Part shown: positions 1-11,600 of the stretch, in pieces
Numbering within the stretch: position 1 is the first letter of the stretch
Layout of the letters: each line of letters begins with the position of its first letter
DNA from: Notospermus geniculatus
Lineage: Eukaryota > Nemertea > Pilidiophora > Heteronemertea > Lineidae
DNA length: 64,000 nucleotides
Reading direction: 5' to 3'
Assembly (NCBI GenBank): GCA_002633025.1
Contig: NMRB01000085.1
Coordinates: 319,901-383,900, forward strand
Notes under the pieces: generated by a model
Databases searched by the model: none
What the model was told of the DNA's origin: nothing
The model's input: the letters and a program-made list of their open reading frames with translations, nothing else
Translations under genes and position numbers: made by a program

Positions 1-184
1 GTATGATTTCATAAGGCGATTGTCTATGATCATTGGGATTTTATGCGATGATCATAGGTATATTTCATCTCGATTCACTTTGTGCAAGCACACGACATTT
101 CCCATGATTCCTCATTCCATGAACAAAAGAGCATCCAACATGTCAAAGTAACTGGCGCGGGAAATTTAAATAGTGCTGTTTTCT

Positions 185-960
185 ATTTTGTCACCTAGCG
201 CCCCCTGCAGAACAAATTTGGAATTAATTTCCATTGCACTTTGTGTACCAAAAATTAAGCTTCATACCCTATCAATTTCAGTTTGATATATTGCCTCTGG
301 ACCGAGTTATTGGGGTTTTTCATTTTACGGAAAATGCCCCCTGGAGAGCAGAATGTAGGTCAGATCGCAAAAATTTTTGGTCCTGTTTCGAGTCCTTCCT
401 AGGGCCTACCCCTCCACCAACTTTCATGACCCTCGGCCTTGCGGTTGCGAAACGTGCCAGATTAACGGACGCTACACAGACAGACAGACACACACACATC
501 CGGACGCCACTCAGTATACATATGACTAGCTCCGCTGACCTTTGGTCAGCTGAGCTAATAATTACTGTCCAGTTAGGGTTGGTTCATACTCCATCCGGAT
601 TTTACGCCGACTATATATGATCAATTTCAATCTGTGTGCACATTCACGCTTTGGAAACCTGCGATCAGTTTCATGCGCCTGACGGTCCGCGAGCAAGTAT
701 GAACCAGCCCTTACTCGATCGTGGTTACCTCACATGACGAGCGTTGGTCCGCTGGTCTCGGGGCGGGCCTATTGACAAACGCTGGACCTGGCTGTGCATA
801 TATTACTACCAGAAAATGGCGCATACTGGTTGCTAACGGCACGAGAAGTTCCGGTCAATAGCCCCAGCGGTTACGAAACGTGCCCTGCTAACGGACGACG
901 ACGACGACGGACGACGGATATCGCACCACCGTAAGAGCTCATCAGGTGAGCCAAAAATTA
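185..960. repeat. Dispersed repeat fragments with CGTC/GACG-rich tract
   Basis: Two pieces of what looks like one dispersed family. The first (about 185-570) contains the phrase GCGAAACGTGCC, a cagacagacacacac tract and ends near AGCTGAGCTAATAA. The second (about 815-960) contains GGTTACGAAACGTGCC, a GACGACGACGACGG tract and ends at AGAGCTCATCAGGTGAGC. The same phrases occur in reverse complement at 57740-57850. The ORF readable through 234-620 has no recognisable domain and is treated as repeat. I see no other gene in 1-1275. Confidence 0.55.
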
Positions 961-976
961 AGTCGTTCGAGACCAT

Positions 977-1071
977 GGGCCTCTTTCATAAAGTGGTAGC
1001 ATTAACTTCAGTGCATTTTCCATTTGGTTAAAGGTATTATTAGCTTAAAGTCACTTTATGAAACTGGTCCC
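977..1071. repeat. Short foldback MITE (uninterrupted copy)
   Basis: A 95-bp palindromic unit beginning GGGCCTCTTTCATAAAGTG and ending CACTTTATGAAACTGGTCCC. The same family is present at 10867-11400, where another element is inserted into it. The copy here lies just downstream, in coding sense, of the SLC6 exon pair. Confidence 0.6.
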
Positions 1072-1275
1072 TGTTCTTTTAACTAACCGTATACCCAGCT
1101 GATCAAAAGCGGCTCGAGGAGACCAATGACCATGAGGGACACACTGCCGGCATACCAGTCTATTAAGGTTAGGTAATAAATTCCCGCCTGAAACAACAAA
1201 ATACATAGAATAATCATTTATGAACCGGATGCTGAGGATTTTCCAATCAATGACGCGAAAATTACGGGTACTTAC

Positions 1276-1777
1276 ATTTGTGACCAATGGCAGCCCGAGA
1301 AAGAAGAGAATAACGCATATTCCCAGTGTAATCCACGTTTTGATTGGACGGAGCTGTTTAGGGAATTCATCAACTAGTGCACTAATGATGGTTTCCATCA
1401 TGGTGAACTGAAAAAACACGAATGTTGCTTTTGAACAAGTGTCTGCAACCGATGGAGAAAAACCTTGCGTTGTGATCTTCTGTTGTCGGCAATCGTTACC
1501 CAGTCGAAAAATTCAGAATAACGAGCGAGGTTAGTTGAACTGTTGGCCTACTGGACCGCCAAAACCGAAGTGATGTACAGGATGGAAAATACGAGTAAGG
1601 CCTATGTTTACCTAACTGTCAAGGCATTAGAGTAATGAGCCTGAAGAAGGAACGAAGGACCTACCTGACTATCCAAGCCAAGCGTTATGAGCATGAAAAA
1701 GAACAAAATGCCCCAGAGTGGAGCCACAGGCATTCTCGAAATTCCCTCTGGATAAGCAACAAACGCAAGACCGGGAC
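1276..1777 (-). CDS. SLC6 neurotransmitter/amino-acid transporter, two-exon fragment
   Basis: Two minus-strand exons, 1777..1665 and 1407..1276, with AG acceptors and GTAGGT/GTAAGT donors, joined in phase. The first starts with a split Gly codon and reads [12 protein letters not shown], then a hydrophobic helix ending ITLGLDSQ. The second begins [20 protein letters not shown] and ends GLPLVTN. This is the extracellular loop 4 - TM8 - TM9 region of Na+/Cl--dependent SLC6 transporters; the LDSQ motif corresponds to the conserved Na2-site Asp/Ser of the family. The sequence resembles glycine/GABA transporters, but the substrate cannot be assigned from 81 residues. No upstream SLC6 exon is recognisable between 1778 and the next gene at 3764, and downstream exons would lie left of the window or are absent. 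It may be a partial gene copy. Confidence 0.85.
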
Positions 1778-3763
1778 CTGAAAGATGAGAAGGAAAAGAG
1801 GTCTTTTTTTTCTTCAGGAATTTGAACTACATGTATCGTAGAAAACTTCGGAACTATAGTGCGTGACGTTAAATTATCGCTGGATCGACCGTTTCGCCAA
1901 AACAAACCTCCAGGCAATTACCATTTCATTGTTTTCTCCGTTTTTGCTTGAATCAACAATTTATACTGTGCCAGCAATGTACTGAAGCTGGAAAGAAGTA
2001 GTTTTCACGCATGTCGTGCAAGAAATAGCAGTTTGAAGACGAAAAAGTTTCAAAAAAAGCACGACGTTGCCGTGCGGCGCTGGATCGCGGGTGTGACGTC
2101 ATTCATGTCGGACCGAAATCACCATCGCCCAGTTGCAAAACATGCGTAAAATACCATAATCCTCGGATCAAGCAATGAAAACACTTTTTTACTGACACCA
2201 CTCACTGATTATTGACCGGAACACCACGAAATATAAGCCATTTGACGCACAAATACGTATCGAATATAGGGCACCCTCAGCATGCTCAGCTCAGTCAGCA
2301 GACGAATCAATTTCGCATAATTGATAATTGGTGTTGCAATTATTTTTTGGAATCTTCTCACTGCATGCACTTATTTGGTAGATTATTATTTTTCCCAAAA
2401 ATGACATGAATGATGATGGGTGCCTAATAATATACTAATTTCCAAGTTTTGCGTATAATGGGGGCTTACTTCCTGTCAACTGTCAATCACAAGTCACGTG
2501 GTGACGCTGAGACGCAAATCAGTTGACCCAGTTTTGTAAGGCCACGTCCTTGAAGCGGTCATTTATGCTTATTGACAACAGTCATGTACAGTGGGGGCGG
2601 GCACGACAGTTGTCTGTCATAATGTTATGTATGCAGCTAGGCGTGTATCATGCATGTCATGCATGTCATGTCAAGAATTGGAATACATGGTTGATGGAGG
2701 TAAGTGATTTTTACCATGCTTACTTACACAATGTTACACTAAGCTTCCNAAATATTGTATTTTGTACAGCCACTGCGCGGTTTGGCGCGACAAAGTCACG
2801 TGCACGTTTCCATCACGGTACCGCGTGACGGCCCAGTCTGTTCAGTGTGACAACAGTCGTTCACTTGCAATAGACGATATCACTCCAAAAGAGTGCAGCA
2901 ACTGACGGGTTGCGTGCATGACTCCCGCACGTCATTTCATGATGTCTGGACGTGAGACAAGAAAAAATCAAATTGTTTCACGATGTTATGATCACTGAAA
3001 CAACCGGATTTTTTTTGAGTCGCGTCATGGCATTCAGAAACGACGTGTGGGACGCCATGATGCTGGCCCGTCAGGTGCTGCCCTCTTTTGGAGTGATAGC
3101 GTCTATTAGTGCACATTTTACTTACAGGTCACTGTTTCATGATGTTCCTTTCATTGAAATAAACAGTAAAATCTCATGATCTAAAACTAAAATACAGAAA
3201 TTCCCTTTCATCAGCACAGTTCCTTCCAAGTTAGTCATTTTTAGAGATAGAAATCTATCATGTTAATATTCATATTCATGTATATTTCAGTCACTGGTAT
3301 CCGTCCAGTAATTTTTGACAATGCACCCAACACTTTTATGAGACTATTGTTTGCAATTAGCATATTTTTACAATAAACCACACAATACGTCAACTGTGTG
3401 TTCCTCTTTTAGTGAGTGGTAATGGAAGTACGTTGAACAAGTGACTGTTTTCAAGAAACAGCATGCATGTATCACGTAGGCCTATGACGTATCGATTCAG
3501 AAGTAGATTGACATCACAGATGTGCAAAAAGTGAAAGCGCCTGGAAAATTTGTGGCCTCTATCATCTTGACAAACAAAGAACTTATTTTGCATCAAGGAA
3601 CATCGTCATCCTGACGGAGTTGGACAAAAAAATGACCGGCAAGTGCAAATCAAGCCGCCACGTCATGACAACAAACATGCAAATGAAGTGTAAATCGCCC
3701 TTCAACACACTATGCCTTCGCAGAGGTAGCCAGGATGTCATGAATCATTCTCTTCTTTGTTGT
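1778..3763. other. Intergenic, no gene recognised
   Basis: About 2 kb without a convincing exon on either strand. It holds short CATGCATGTCATG repeats near 2650 and several ORFs of 65-100 codons that show no domain, splice context or codon pattern. One N lies at 2749. Confidence 0.5.
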
Positions 3764-6700
3764 CTACAGACCTGAGCATGGTCGCACTGCATGAACTATC
3801 CCCCACATCTGTGCATTTTCACTAGAATTGCCTGTAGTTTTGCCTACATGTATGTTGTCGCCATCATCATCCTTATTATTGTCCTCTACAAAGCCCTCAT
3901 AGGGTGCAACATCAACATGATCATTATCCTTGACAGTCTCTTGCTCATTCACATTACCTTGCTCAGTAGTTCTCTTGGAATCGGAGGAAATATTACTTGA
4001 CAACTTTTTCACAACTTCCTTACGTTTTGGAATCACAGAAAAGAACGATTCTTCCCAATTTTTCGTCTCCGTGAACCTTGCCAATATCTCGAATACTGAA
4101 AAAAGATGTAAAAATATTTTTAACAGATATGATGGCAACATGAAACCAGTCACTGTCGCCTAAAGGAGCAAGTTCCCTCCCAGTGCCGCAAACTTTGTCA
4201 CATCTCAATACAGACAACATAATGTACATTCCATGGGATTTCTCTCATTCAGCATTCCCGCCCTACTGACAGCTGGAGGTATCTTACCATGATCTATGGA
4301 GAGCACCTTTCTTCCTTTCATTTCTATGAACTTTCCAATGGGCAACTGGGCATGCCCTATATGATTCTCTTCTGCAAGGCGATGGCACAAACCCTACAAT
4401 GAGATGTCAAAAATGACCTAAACCAATGCCAGCAACAACATGATGATTGACTGAATTCTGCCAATAAGGGCACTAATGGCCAGCAAGACAAATCTGTGAG
4501 CCCTTAATATGCGTGGCTTTTATATACCGGTAGTGCCTTTTCCTGCAGCACAGCGTCAAAGGCATTTCACATTATCATGAGTCTCTCCAGAAACGTTTCA
4601 AATTAACTCACACAGGGGCTCATTCATCACCTCACTTCATCCCTTCAGACACAACTGAGAGTACAATGTTGTGACACAACTGGGTATCAAACCATGGCAG
4701 GCATGGCTTCTCAGTCACGAGACCAACACTCTTTTTACCACTGACTGCACAACAGTCCTCCCTGGGCTTTCAGCAAGGAATGTCACACAACATCCTCCTA
4801 TTCTCACCTTTTGCGAGTTATGATCGACTAGACCTCCAATGATGTACGCCTTGTCTGGTTCAAACTCGGACAGAATATTCTGAGATTCACTGCTAAGGTA
4901 GACAATTTTATCTTTTTCCAAAAATTCTTGGTATGTTTCAGGCATGAAGTTCAGCTGAAGGGGAAACATAAGTGCGTATCATGAGAAAAATATCACGTCG
5001 GGCAGATGAGAATTCTGACATTGTGTTTCAATGTTTGTGAAGTGAAATAAGAAACATAATGGCATCAAGTTGTATTTTGCAACAGGATCAAGACAAAGCG
5101 TGGCTTATCAAAGCAACTATTAGAAACCTCACATATAATCATATTGGTTGACATGCAGATTATAGACTTACATCCCAACTCTTGTAATTGCCGTAACTGT
5201 CCATTCTCGTCTTAATTTTGCCAATAAAACTACTAATATACAGCTGGAAATAGAGATAGTAATGCATAATGCATAACATCAATGCATCTGATGTAGAAAA
5301 CTTTACAGACAACCACTAGCGAACATCAAAATTCAAAAGGACACCTGAAACAGATCTTCTCCTAATGGCAGAGTCAATTCTGCTAGTGGAAAAGACAAAT
5401 CGGCTGCTACATGTATGTTCCAAACAGTTTTCGGCCCAGCTAAGTAATTGCCTTTGCTATCTTGCATCAATGGAGACTTCATGAACCAAAAACACTGGCA
5501 GTAATCACATTTTACACCCTATGGCCAAAATATTGCCACAGACAGTGATTATTTTACATTTTACACCAGGCCAGTTTTCTTACCTGAAGTGGGTCCGCCA
5601 TTCTTCTGTTAATGGAATAACACCTCTGAATCTGTTTTCCTAAAAATATAATATCCTGAAGGAATACAAAATTACTGGTTACCCGTATTGCATTAAGAAG
5701 AATTGAAACAACATGTCAAACTTCAGATAAAAATACCATTCAACAGCAGATCACTGTTGACTACAAAATGTCTCCTTGTGTTGGAAGGTGGATAGATCCT
5801 TGGATCATAAATTTTGTCACCTTCTTATTCCTACAATTGGACAAGATAATAGAACACAAAAACTTGATTTCTTTCTGACACATTCAACTCTTTCATCACC
5901 ATCATTTTTCATTACCACTGCAAATTACATGTAATCGCCAACCTGAATAATTACCTTGTCACTCATTAGATGGTCGAATGAACAGTCAATGACAACTTTC
6001 ACAGAACATGATGAATTTGCCATGGTATTAAACTTCAAAAGCTTCCTTGATGGTCCCAGGTCTTCTCCACGTTCCCTGGCTTCTCTCCTTCTTTCTTTTT
6101 TATTTGCTCTGTATCTTGCCCTGAAATAATCATCAATGAAGGATGCAGATGCAACAAACGTGCAAGAACATCCAGAGAATGTAAAACAAGTTCAACTAGT
6201 GGTATATAAGGAGATTTTTTTAACATCAAAATGAAAATTCAGCCGGTCAGAATGGCACAATGAAAACATTGGCAGTGGAATCTCTAAGGTACATGTACAT
6301 GTACTGGTTTCAATCCCCTGTTGGGCCCACTCTTCGTGTGATAGAGAGGTCAACTCTCTTTGACAGTGTGGGTTTTCTCCGGGCACTCAGGTTTCCTCCT
6401 GCTGTATATTAATTCACCAATGTTTTCTATAGAGATACAGGGATTGCGCTAGGCTAAATTTTTGGGGGGCCATAGTAAATAAGTACCGGTAATGGAATAT
6501 TTTGGAAATGCATTGGACCACCCAGATGTGAATTTTCATCATTTTCCTGGTCGTTTTCAAAGATTTCTACTCATTTTGGGCCATGGCTAATGCTAGCGTA
6601 AACCCTGGAGATAATGCTGTCATTTGTGCTCAGCTCTCAATTCAACTGAAGAATTGTAACATAAGACTTAAATTGCAACTGTAATTCTCACCTCATCATT

Positions 6701-6864
6701 GGCCTCATTTCCAGCATTTTTTCCTTCCTTTCTTTTCTCCTCTGCTGTTTCTTTGATAATTTATTTGCCTCTTCAGCCATATCAGGCAGTTGTTGCTCTC
6801 CACTTGTAATCACCTCCGAATCCTTCTTTTCTTTTGCTTCTGAAAAAACTTCGCTTGACTCCAT
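3764..6864 (-). CDS. TRMT10A: tRNA (guanine-9-N1)-methyltransferase, TRMT10A-like
   Basis: Complete minus-strand gene of seven exons: 6864..6692, 6120..5955, 5655..5584, 5243..5172, 4954..4808, 4393..4288, 4095..3764. All junctions are GT-AG and the phases close to a 355-residue product. The start is the first ATG of exon 1 (MESSEVFSEAK). The N-terminus is basic and coiled (KKQQRRKERKEKM), typical of Trm10 proteins. The SPOUT methyltransferase domain follows: VVIDCSFDHLM (about residues 100-110), GKQIQRCYSINRR, IVYLSSESQNIL, and AYIIGGLVDHN with the conserved Asp near residue 205, then HAQLPIGKF and the C-terminal EILARFTETKNWEESFF..IPKRK. The family methylates N1 of G9 in tRNA using S-adenosylmethionine. 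The tail after about residue 270 is acidic and low in complexity. The gene is head-to-head with MTTP, 1.77 kb apart. I favour TRMT10A over TRMT10B from the pattern of the domain, but the paralogue is not certain. Confidence 0.93.
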
Positions 6865-8633
6865 ACCGACTGATACAATTTGGCATCACTATTGTAATCT
6901 TTATTCTAATTCAGGAAGCCTGGAAGTAATCATGTTTATACTTAAAGCACAGTTTAATTAATAGCACTAAGTTAGCAGTAGTAGGACCCAGTGCAGCATA
7001 TGAAATGAGGTGATTGTAGACACATGCCATTCAATCAATCTGTCCTCGTTACGTAAACAAGAGACAAAATACAAATCTGACCACACAAAATCCATCGGCT
7101 AGGCCTTGGGCAGGCCTACAGTTCAGAACCGGTAGCCTACGCGTATGCCTACAGGGGGACAGGGTTGTAGCTCTGTTGTTGGAGAAATTTTATATTGATA
7201 TCAACCAAGCTCTGTTTATTGACCGGTCATTTCGGGCATAACGTCCCGTGTGTTAAGTAAATCTGGGTTTATTCTTCTAAGGACCATCTAAACCCGGGTT
7301 CGTAAGAACACCGGATCGGACCAAATCGGACCGGATCGGAGCGAATCGGAGCATAAAGTCACCGAATCGGAATCAACTAACATTCATTTTTCTTCTTAAA
7401 CGCAAGCACCATGAATTATAATGACTAAGAAATAAAAATAAAAGGCAAATTTCTATTTTAACATTGCATTTTGTAAGAAATCTACCGTCTGAAATACGCA
7501 TGCTGTCGCATCAAGACGGTAAGCATTGTAGCGCCACTACTGTGTTGACGGCAGATATGGGAACTAGCTGCTGACATTAGCCTGGTGGCTTTGAACAACA
7601 GCCAGAATCGGAGTTCATTCATCAAAAAAATCAATTATCTCCCGTATGATACGCAATATGTTCATGATATTCCATAAACATACCGGTATGAGAACTTGTT
7701 ACTAAACTTCATACCAAACAAAAAGCCAACTCCGATTCGGTGCAAAGGTGTCCCGATTCGGTCCGATCCGGTCCGATTTGGTGTTCTTACGAACCGTCTA
7801 AACCCCTCGTTGAAAATGTTTGAGTGCCTGTGTGAGCATGGTGAGTGTGATGAAATGCTGACGTACAAATGTACAGCTCATGTACACAAAGCATAGTGGA
7901 GAAAATTCCATAAGGTTTTTCGAGGCGATGATGAAATCCTGCACCATAAAATTTACCTGTATGTGATGAGACGCATAAGATCTACCTTATGATTCCGATT
8001 TTAATTCACTTCAGTGGACATTTACCAGGAAATCGTATGAAATAGCAAGAAATTTTTTCACCGCATGGGCGCAGCCATCTTGGTTTAGTGCTGCCACCAG
8101 TCGTCAGTGGCAACAATAAGAACTAAATTATCAGCAAAAATCTCATCAATTCCTCCAATTTATTCACTATTTCTCCTCTATTAAGCCCTTATATGGGCGA
8201 TCCCTCAGTCCAAAATGGTAAAGGTAGTCTCATTTTAGATTTCAAACTAAATTTCATGCTGAAAAGCCTCTGTTACGGTACAACATGTAAATGTTATCTG
8301 GTGGGAAAATTTGAATTGCAAATGTGCACATTGGCATTGGAAAAGTAGGTCATATCAGCTGATTAGGCCTATCAGCTGGTAGAGGTAATTACTTATCGAT
8401 TACGTGGCCATACATTATTGCTGTGCACTTTGCTCTGTTAGACTGAACTGTTCTGTGGCCTTGTTCTAGTGATGACACACATTCTACATTGTTTGCATTT
8501 GTGTCATACTTGCCCTTGGCGTGTGTAGGAATAAGAATAGAAGAACACGTTTTCTTGCCGGTGTAGTGATCAGCTGTGTGGTGGTGGGTTTGGTCAGCCA
8601 ACAAGATTTGAGATTTGTTAGTCTCTGAAGAAG
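6865..8633. promoter_or_regulatory. Divergent intergenic region TRMT10A / MTTP
   Basis: Both flanking genes start outward from this 1.77-kb stretch, so the promoters and 5' UTRs of both must lie here or in upstream exons. No TATA box or other core element stands out. About 500 bp of it is a transposable element (7296-7796). Nothing else is recognisable. Confidence 0.5.
7296..7796. mobile_element. 501-bp inverted-repeat element with 9-bp target duplication
   Basis: The terminal inverted repeats share GGTTCGTAAGAACACC at the left and its complement GGTGTTCTTACGAACC at the right, followed inward by reiterated ATCGGACCGGATCGGA motifs. The flanking direct repeats are TCTAAACCC at 7287-7295 and TCTAAACCC at 7797-7805, an exact 9-bp duplication. 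That duplication length is characteristic of Mutator-like (MULE) transposons. No transposase ORF is present, so it is non-autonomous. Confidence 0.8.
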
Positions 8634-11600
8634 ATGAAGTCCTGTATATTCCTTTTGATTGCTGTCTCGGGTAAGTTCGATTCATTGTATGTTTGGCAGA
8701 TTTAGGAGGTGTTAGGCCCTTGAGCTTAACGTCCGGGCTTTTGGCTTGATGGATTCGAAGAACACGTGCCTTGCATGCGGGAGATCCGGGTTCAATTCCC
8801 GATGCGGTCTGCGACATGTGGCGTTGTCGGCGAAAGCGCTTTCCTTTCTCATCTTGGCTTTGACTTTGCCTTATTGCATGGATCACTCTGAACAGAGGGA
8901 GTCTGATCAGATGTGATAGCTGCCGTACGTCGTAAGGGTTAAGGTACCGGTACTTAACAAGTAAGCCTACTTAAGGATCTCCAGGATAAGATGGGAAGAA
9001 ATGTGGCAGATTTAGGAGGTGTTAGGCCCTCAATCAAGCCTACATGTAACATCCGTACTTGTGGATTAATGGAAGAACGCCTGCTTTGCATGCAAAGAAA
9101 TGGGTTCGATTCCCAGTGCGGTCTGCGACACATGAGTAAGTTACTCAGTTTTTTGTTTCCTCATCAAGACCGAGAACTAACTGCAGTCTGCCTCGTGGTC
9201 CTACTCAATCTACGCAATGTCTCCAATGTGCAATCTTTCTAAATATCACATAATCCTCATACATGTACACTTCTTTTGCAGTTATTCCCTACTCAAGAAG
9301 TTATGAAAGTGGTAAAATTTACCGCTATAATTACATCACAGATTTAGCACTGAATGAACCGCCGAATATCAAATCATCTGCACGGAGGAACACTGGCCTG
9401 AAATTGGAAGCCACGATTGAGATAAGCGTGATATGGGCTCTGGACAATCATCAGTTAATGAAATTGAAGGTAGGAAATTAAGAACTCACCAGATTCAGAT
9501 TTCCACCTGCCTTGTCCTGGCATACCACCAAGCAAATATTCATCAAAGTTCTTTAAAATCCAAACTTCTGGGTTAGTGCATCAGACGCAAATGTCTTACC
9601 CGACTCCGTTGTTGAAGCCTATTGTAGATGGCAGAACCGACGGTACGCCAGAATGTTTGACCATCTGGCATGTCTGGCATGACATCACAGAAAGAGCAGG
9701 TGACTGACCGGGAATCGAACTGTGGAACCTCGGATTCGGAAGTGACAGGCATCGATGTTTCCACCATGCCGCTCTGACAGCCCCTATCAAAAACCTGATG
9801 ATTCCGTTACAAAATATCAGCACCTATTTATGAGTTTCCTACAGCTTTCCCTACTTCTTTTAATTACATATAACTCCTTATTTCTTCTTCACCAGATCTA
9901 CGATGCCAAGCTGTACAGCGCATCAAAAAGTGACCATCACATCGAGTTGGCTCTCTTGTCATCAGTACCGGCTTATTTCAGTCGGGTGAATGGTGTGGTG
10001 ACGAGGGTCTATGTGTCTGGGAAGGAGAAGACCCTCTCACTCAATCTCAAGAATGGTATCATCAGCATGTTCCAGTTTCAAACAGTGGGGGGAAACGTTT
10101 CGGAGGTGAGACAAATATTAAACCTTAGAGCGCCAGGTTTTTTCAACTTTTCCTTCCCCCGTGACCAGGTTTTTTTTCGAAAATTTTTTTTTCAGAAAAA
10201 AGAAAAAAATTGCCAAAAATGCATGTGTTTTGAAATTTTAAATTTATGATCTTTACCGAGTGTACTCGGTAATGGTCCTTAAAAAGAGAATTGTTGCACC
10301 GAGTATACTCGGTAACGGCGCTCTAAGGGTTAAAAATTCCGGTACTTGTGAATTATCTTTAATACTCCTCAGTGTTTTTAGAATGAAATAGGTACTTTTA
10401 GTTTAGAGGTCAGTGCAAATATGACATTATTGTTTCTGACTATATTATATAAATTAATTAAAGTCGTCTCCGATATTTGCAAATTTTCAACCCCACACCA
10501 GGGTTGAATTTATATTGTCTCACATTGTGTGTCATGTTTTGTGCTTATTTTTGATATTGGTTCTGACAATGATAACCATTTCAGGTTGATGTCTCGGGAG
10601 TGTGTGACGTCATGTATGTCATCGATCGAAACATCATCACCAAGACAAGGTCCCATTGTTCAAATCTAGAGATCGCAAGGCAGTATCAAAATTCAAATGA
10701 GGTTAGTGTGTGTATAATCCATCGCTGTGTGCGTTTACTGAAAAAACCACCATAGGTGTGCCTAATGTTGATATGTGCATAGATGTTGATTAACTGTGTC
10801 TCCTTCCTGGCTTTTATTAACACATCACCATTGCCATTGGTACTGAGCTTCCAATCCAGGGGCCTGGGGCCTGTTTCATAAAGTGACTTCAAGCTAAGGC
10901 CACGCTTATTTTATTTGTTGGATTACGGACCCTCCTACCCCCAAAAATCAGAAAGTGAAAAAAAAATATTTTTCCCGCCCTACCATTTTTGGCAGTCTTT
11001 TTTTTCCTCGCCAGCTCCAACAAACACGAAAACAATTTTTTTCCGCGCCGATCGTAAAATCCAGTTGAAAAATTCTGCAATTCCGCAGATTTGCTAAAAA
11101 CCATCTGGTGTTTTACCACACATGCCCCATCCCATCCCTCCCAGCATGCCTTGTGCAGGAACGTGAACAGCCACTGACGGGGAAGATTTTTACCTTTGAG
11201 TGACGGTGAAGCAGGCAGCGAATAACAAGGAAGACCTTTTTATTTTTATTTTTTTTCTCCCTACCGTACTTGCATTCTAAGGTAAAAATCCGTAATCCAA
11301 CAAATAAAATAAGCGTGGCCTAATGGTACCATTAACTTCAATGCATTTTCCATTTGGTTAAGGGTACCATTAGTTTAAAGTCACTTTATGAAACAGGCCC
11401 TCAGTGTATTGAATGTACCGTTAGTTTTAGGCCTACCATAATGTCCCTTTGTATAATGCTGCCTGACAAAAGAGCCTTGATAGCCTAGTGTTATCACGTC
11501 CGATTAGCAAGTGGCAGGTCCCGGGTTCAAAACCAGCCCGGACCATTTCAGATTAATCATCCCTGGCTCTCCATGTCCATTACAAGGGATGGTAACCATG

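Noticed and set aside
234-620. 128-codon ORF at the left end
   Set aside because: Lies inside a dispersed repeat with a CAGACAGACACA tract; no domain and no splice context.
9755-10249. 164-codon plus ORF taken as a whole
   Set aside because: Only 9896-10105 is MTTP exon 3; the rest is intron and the start of a TTAA element.
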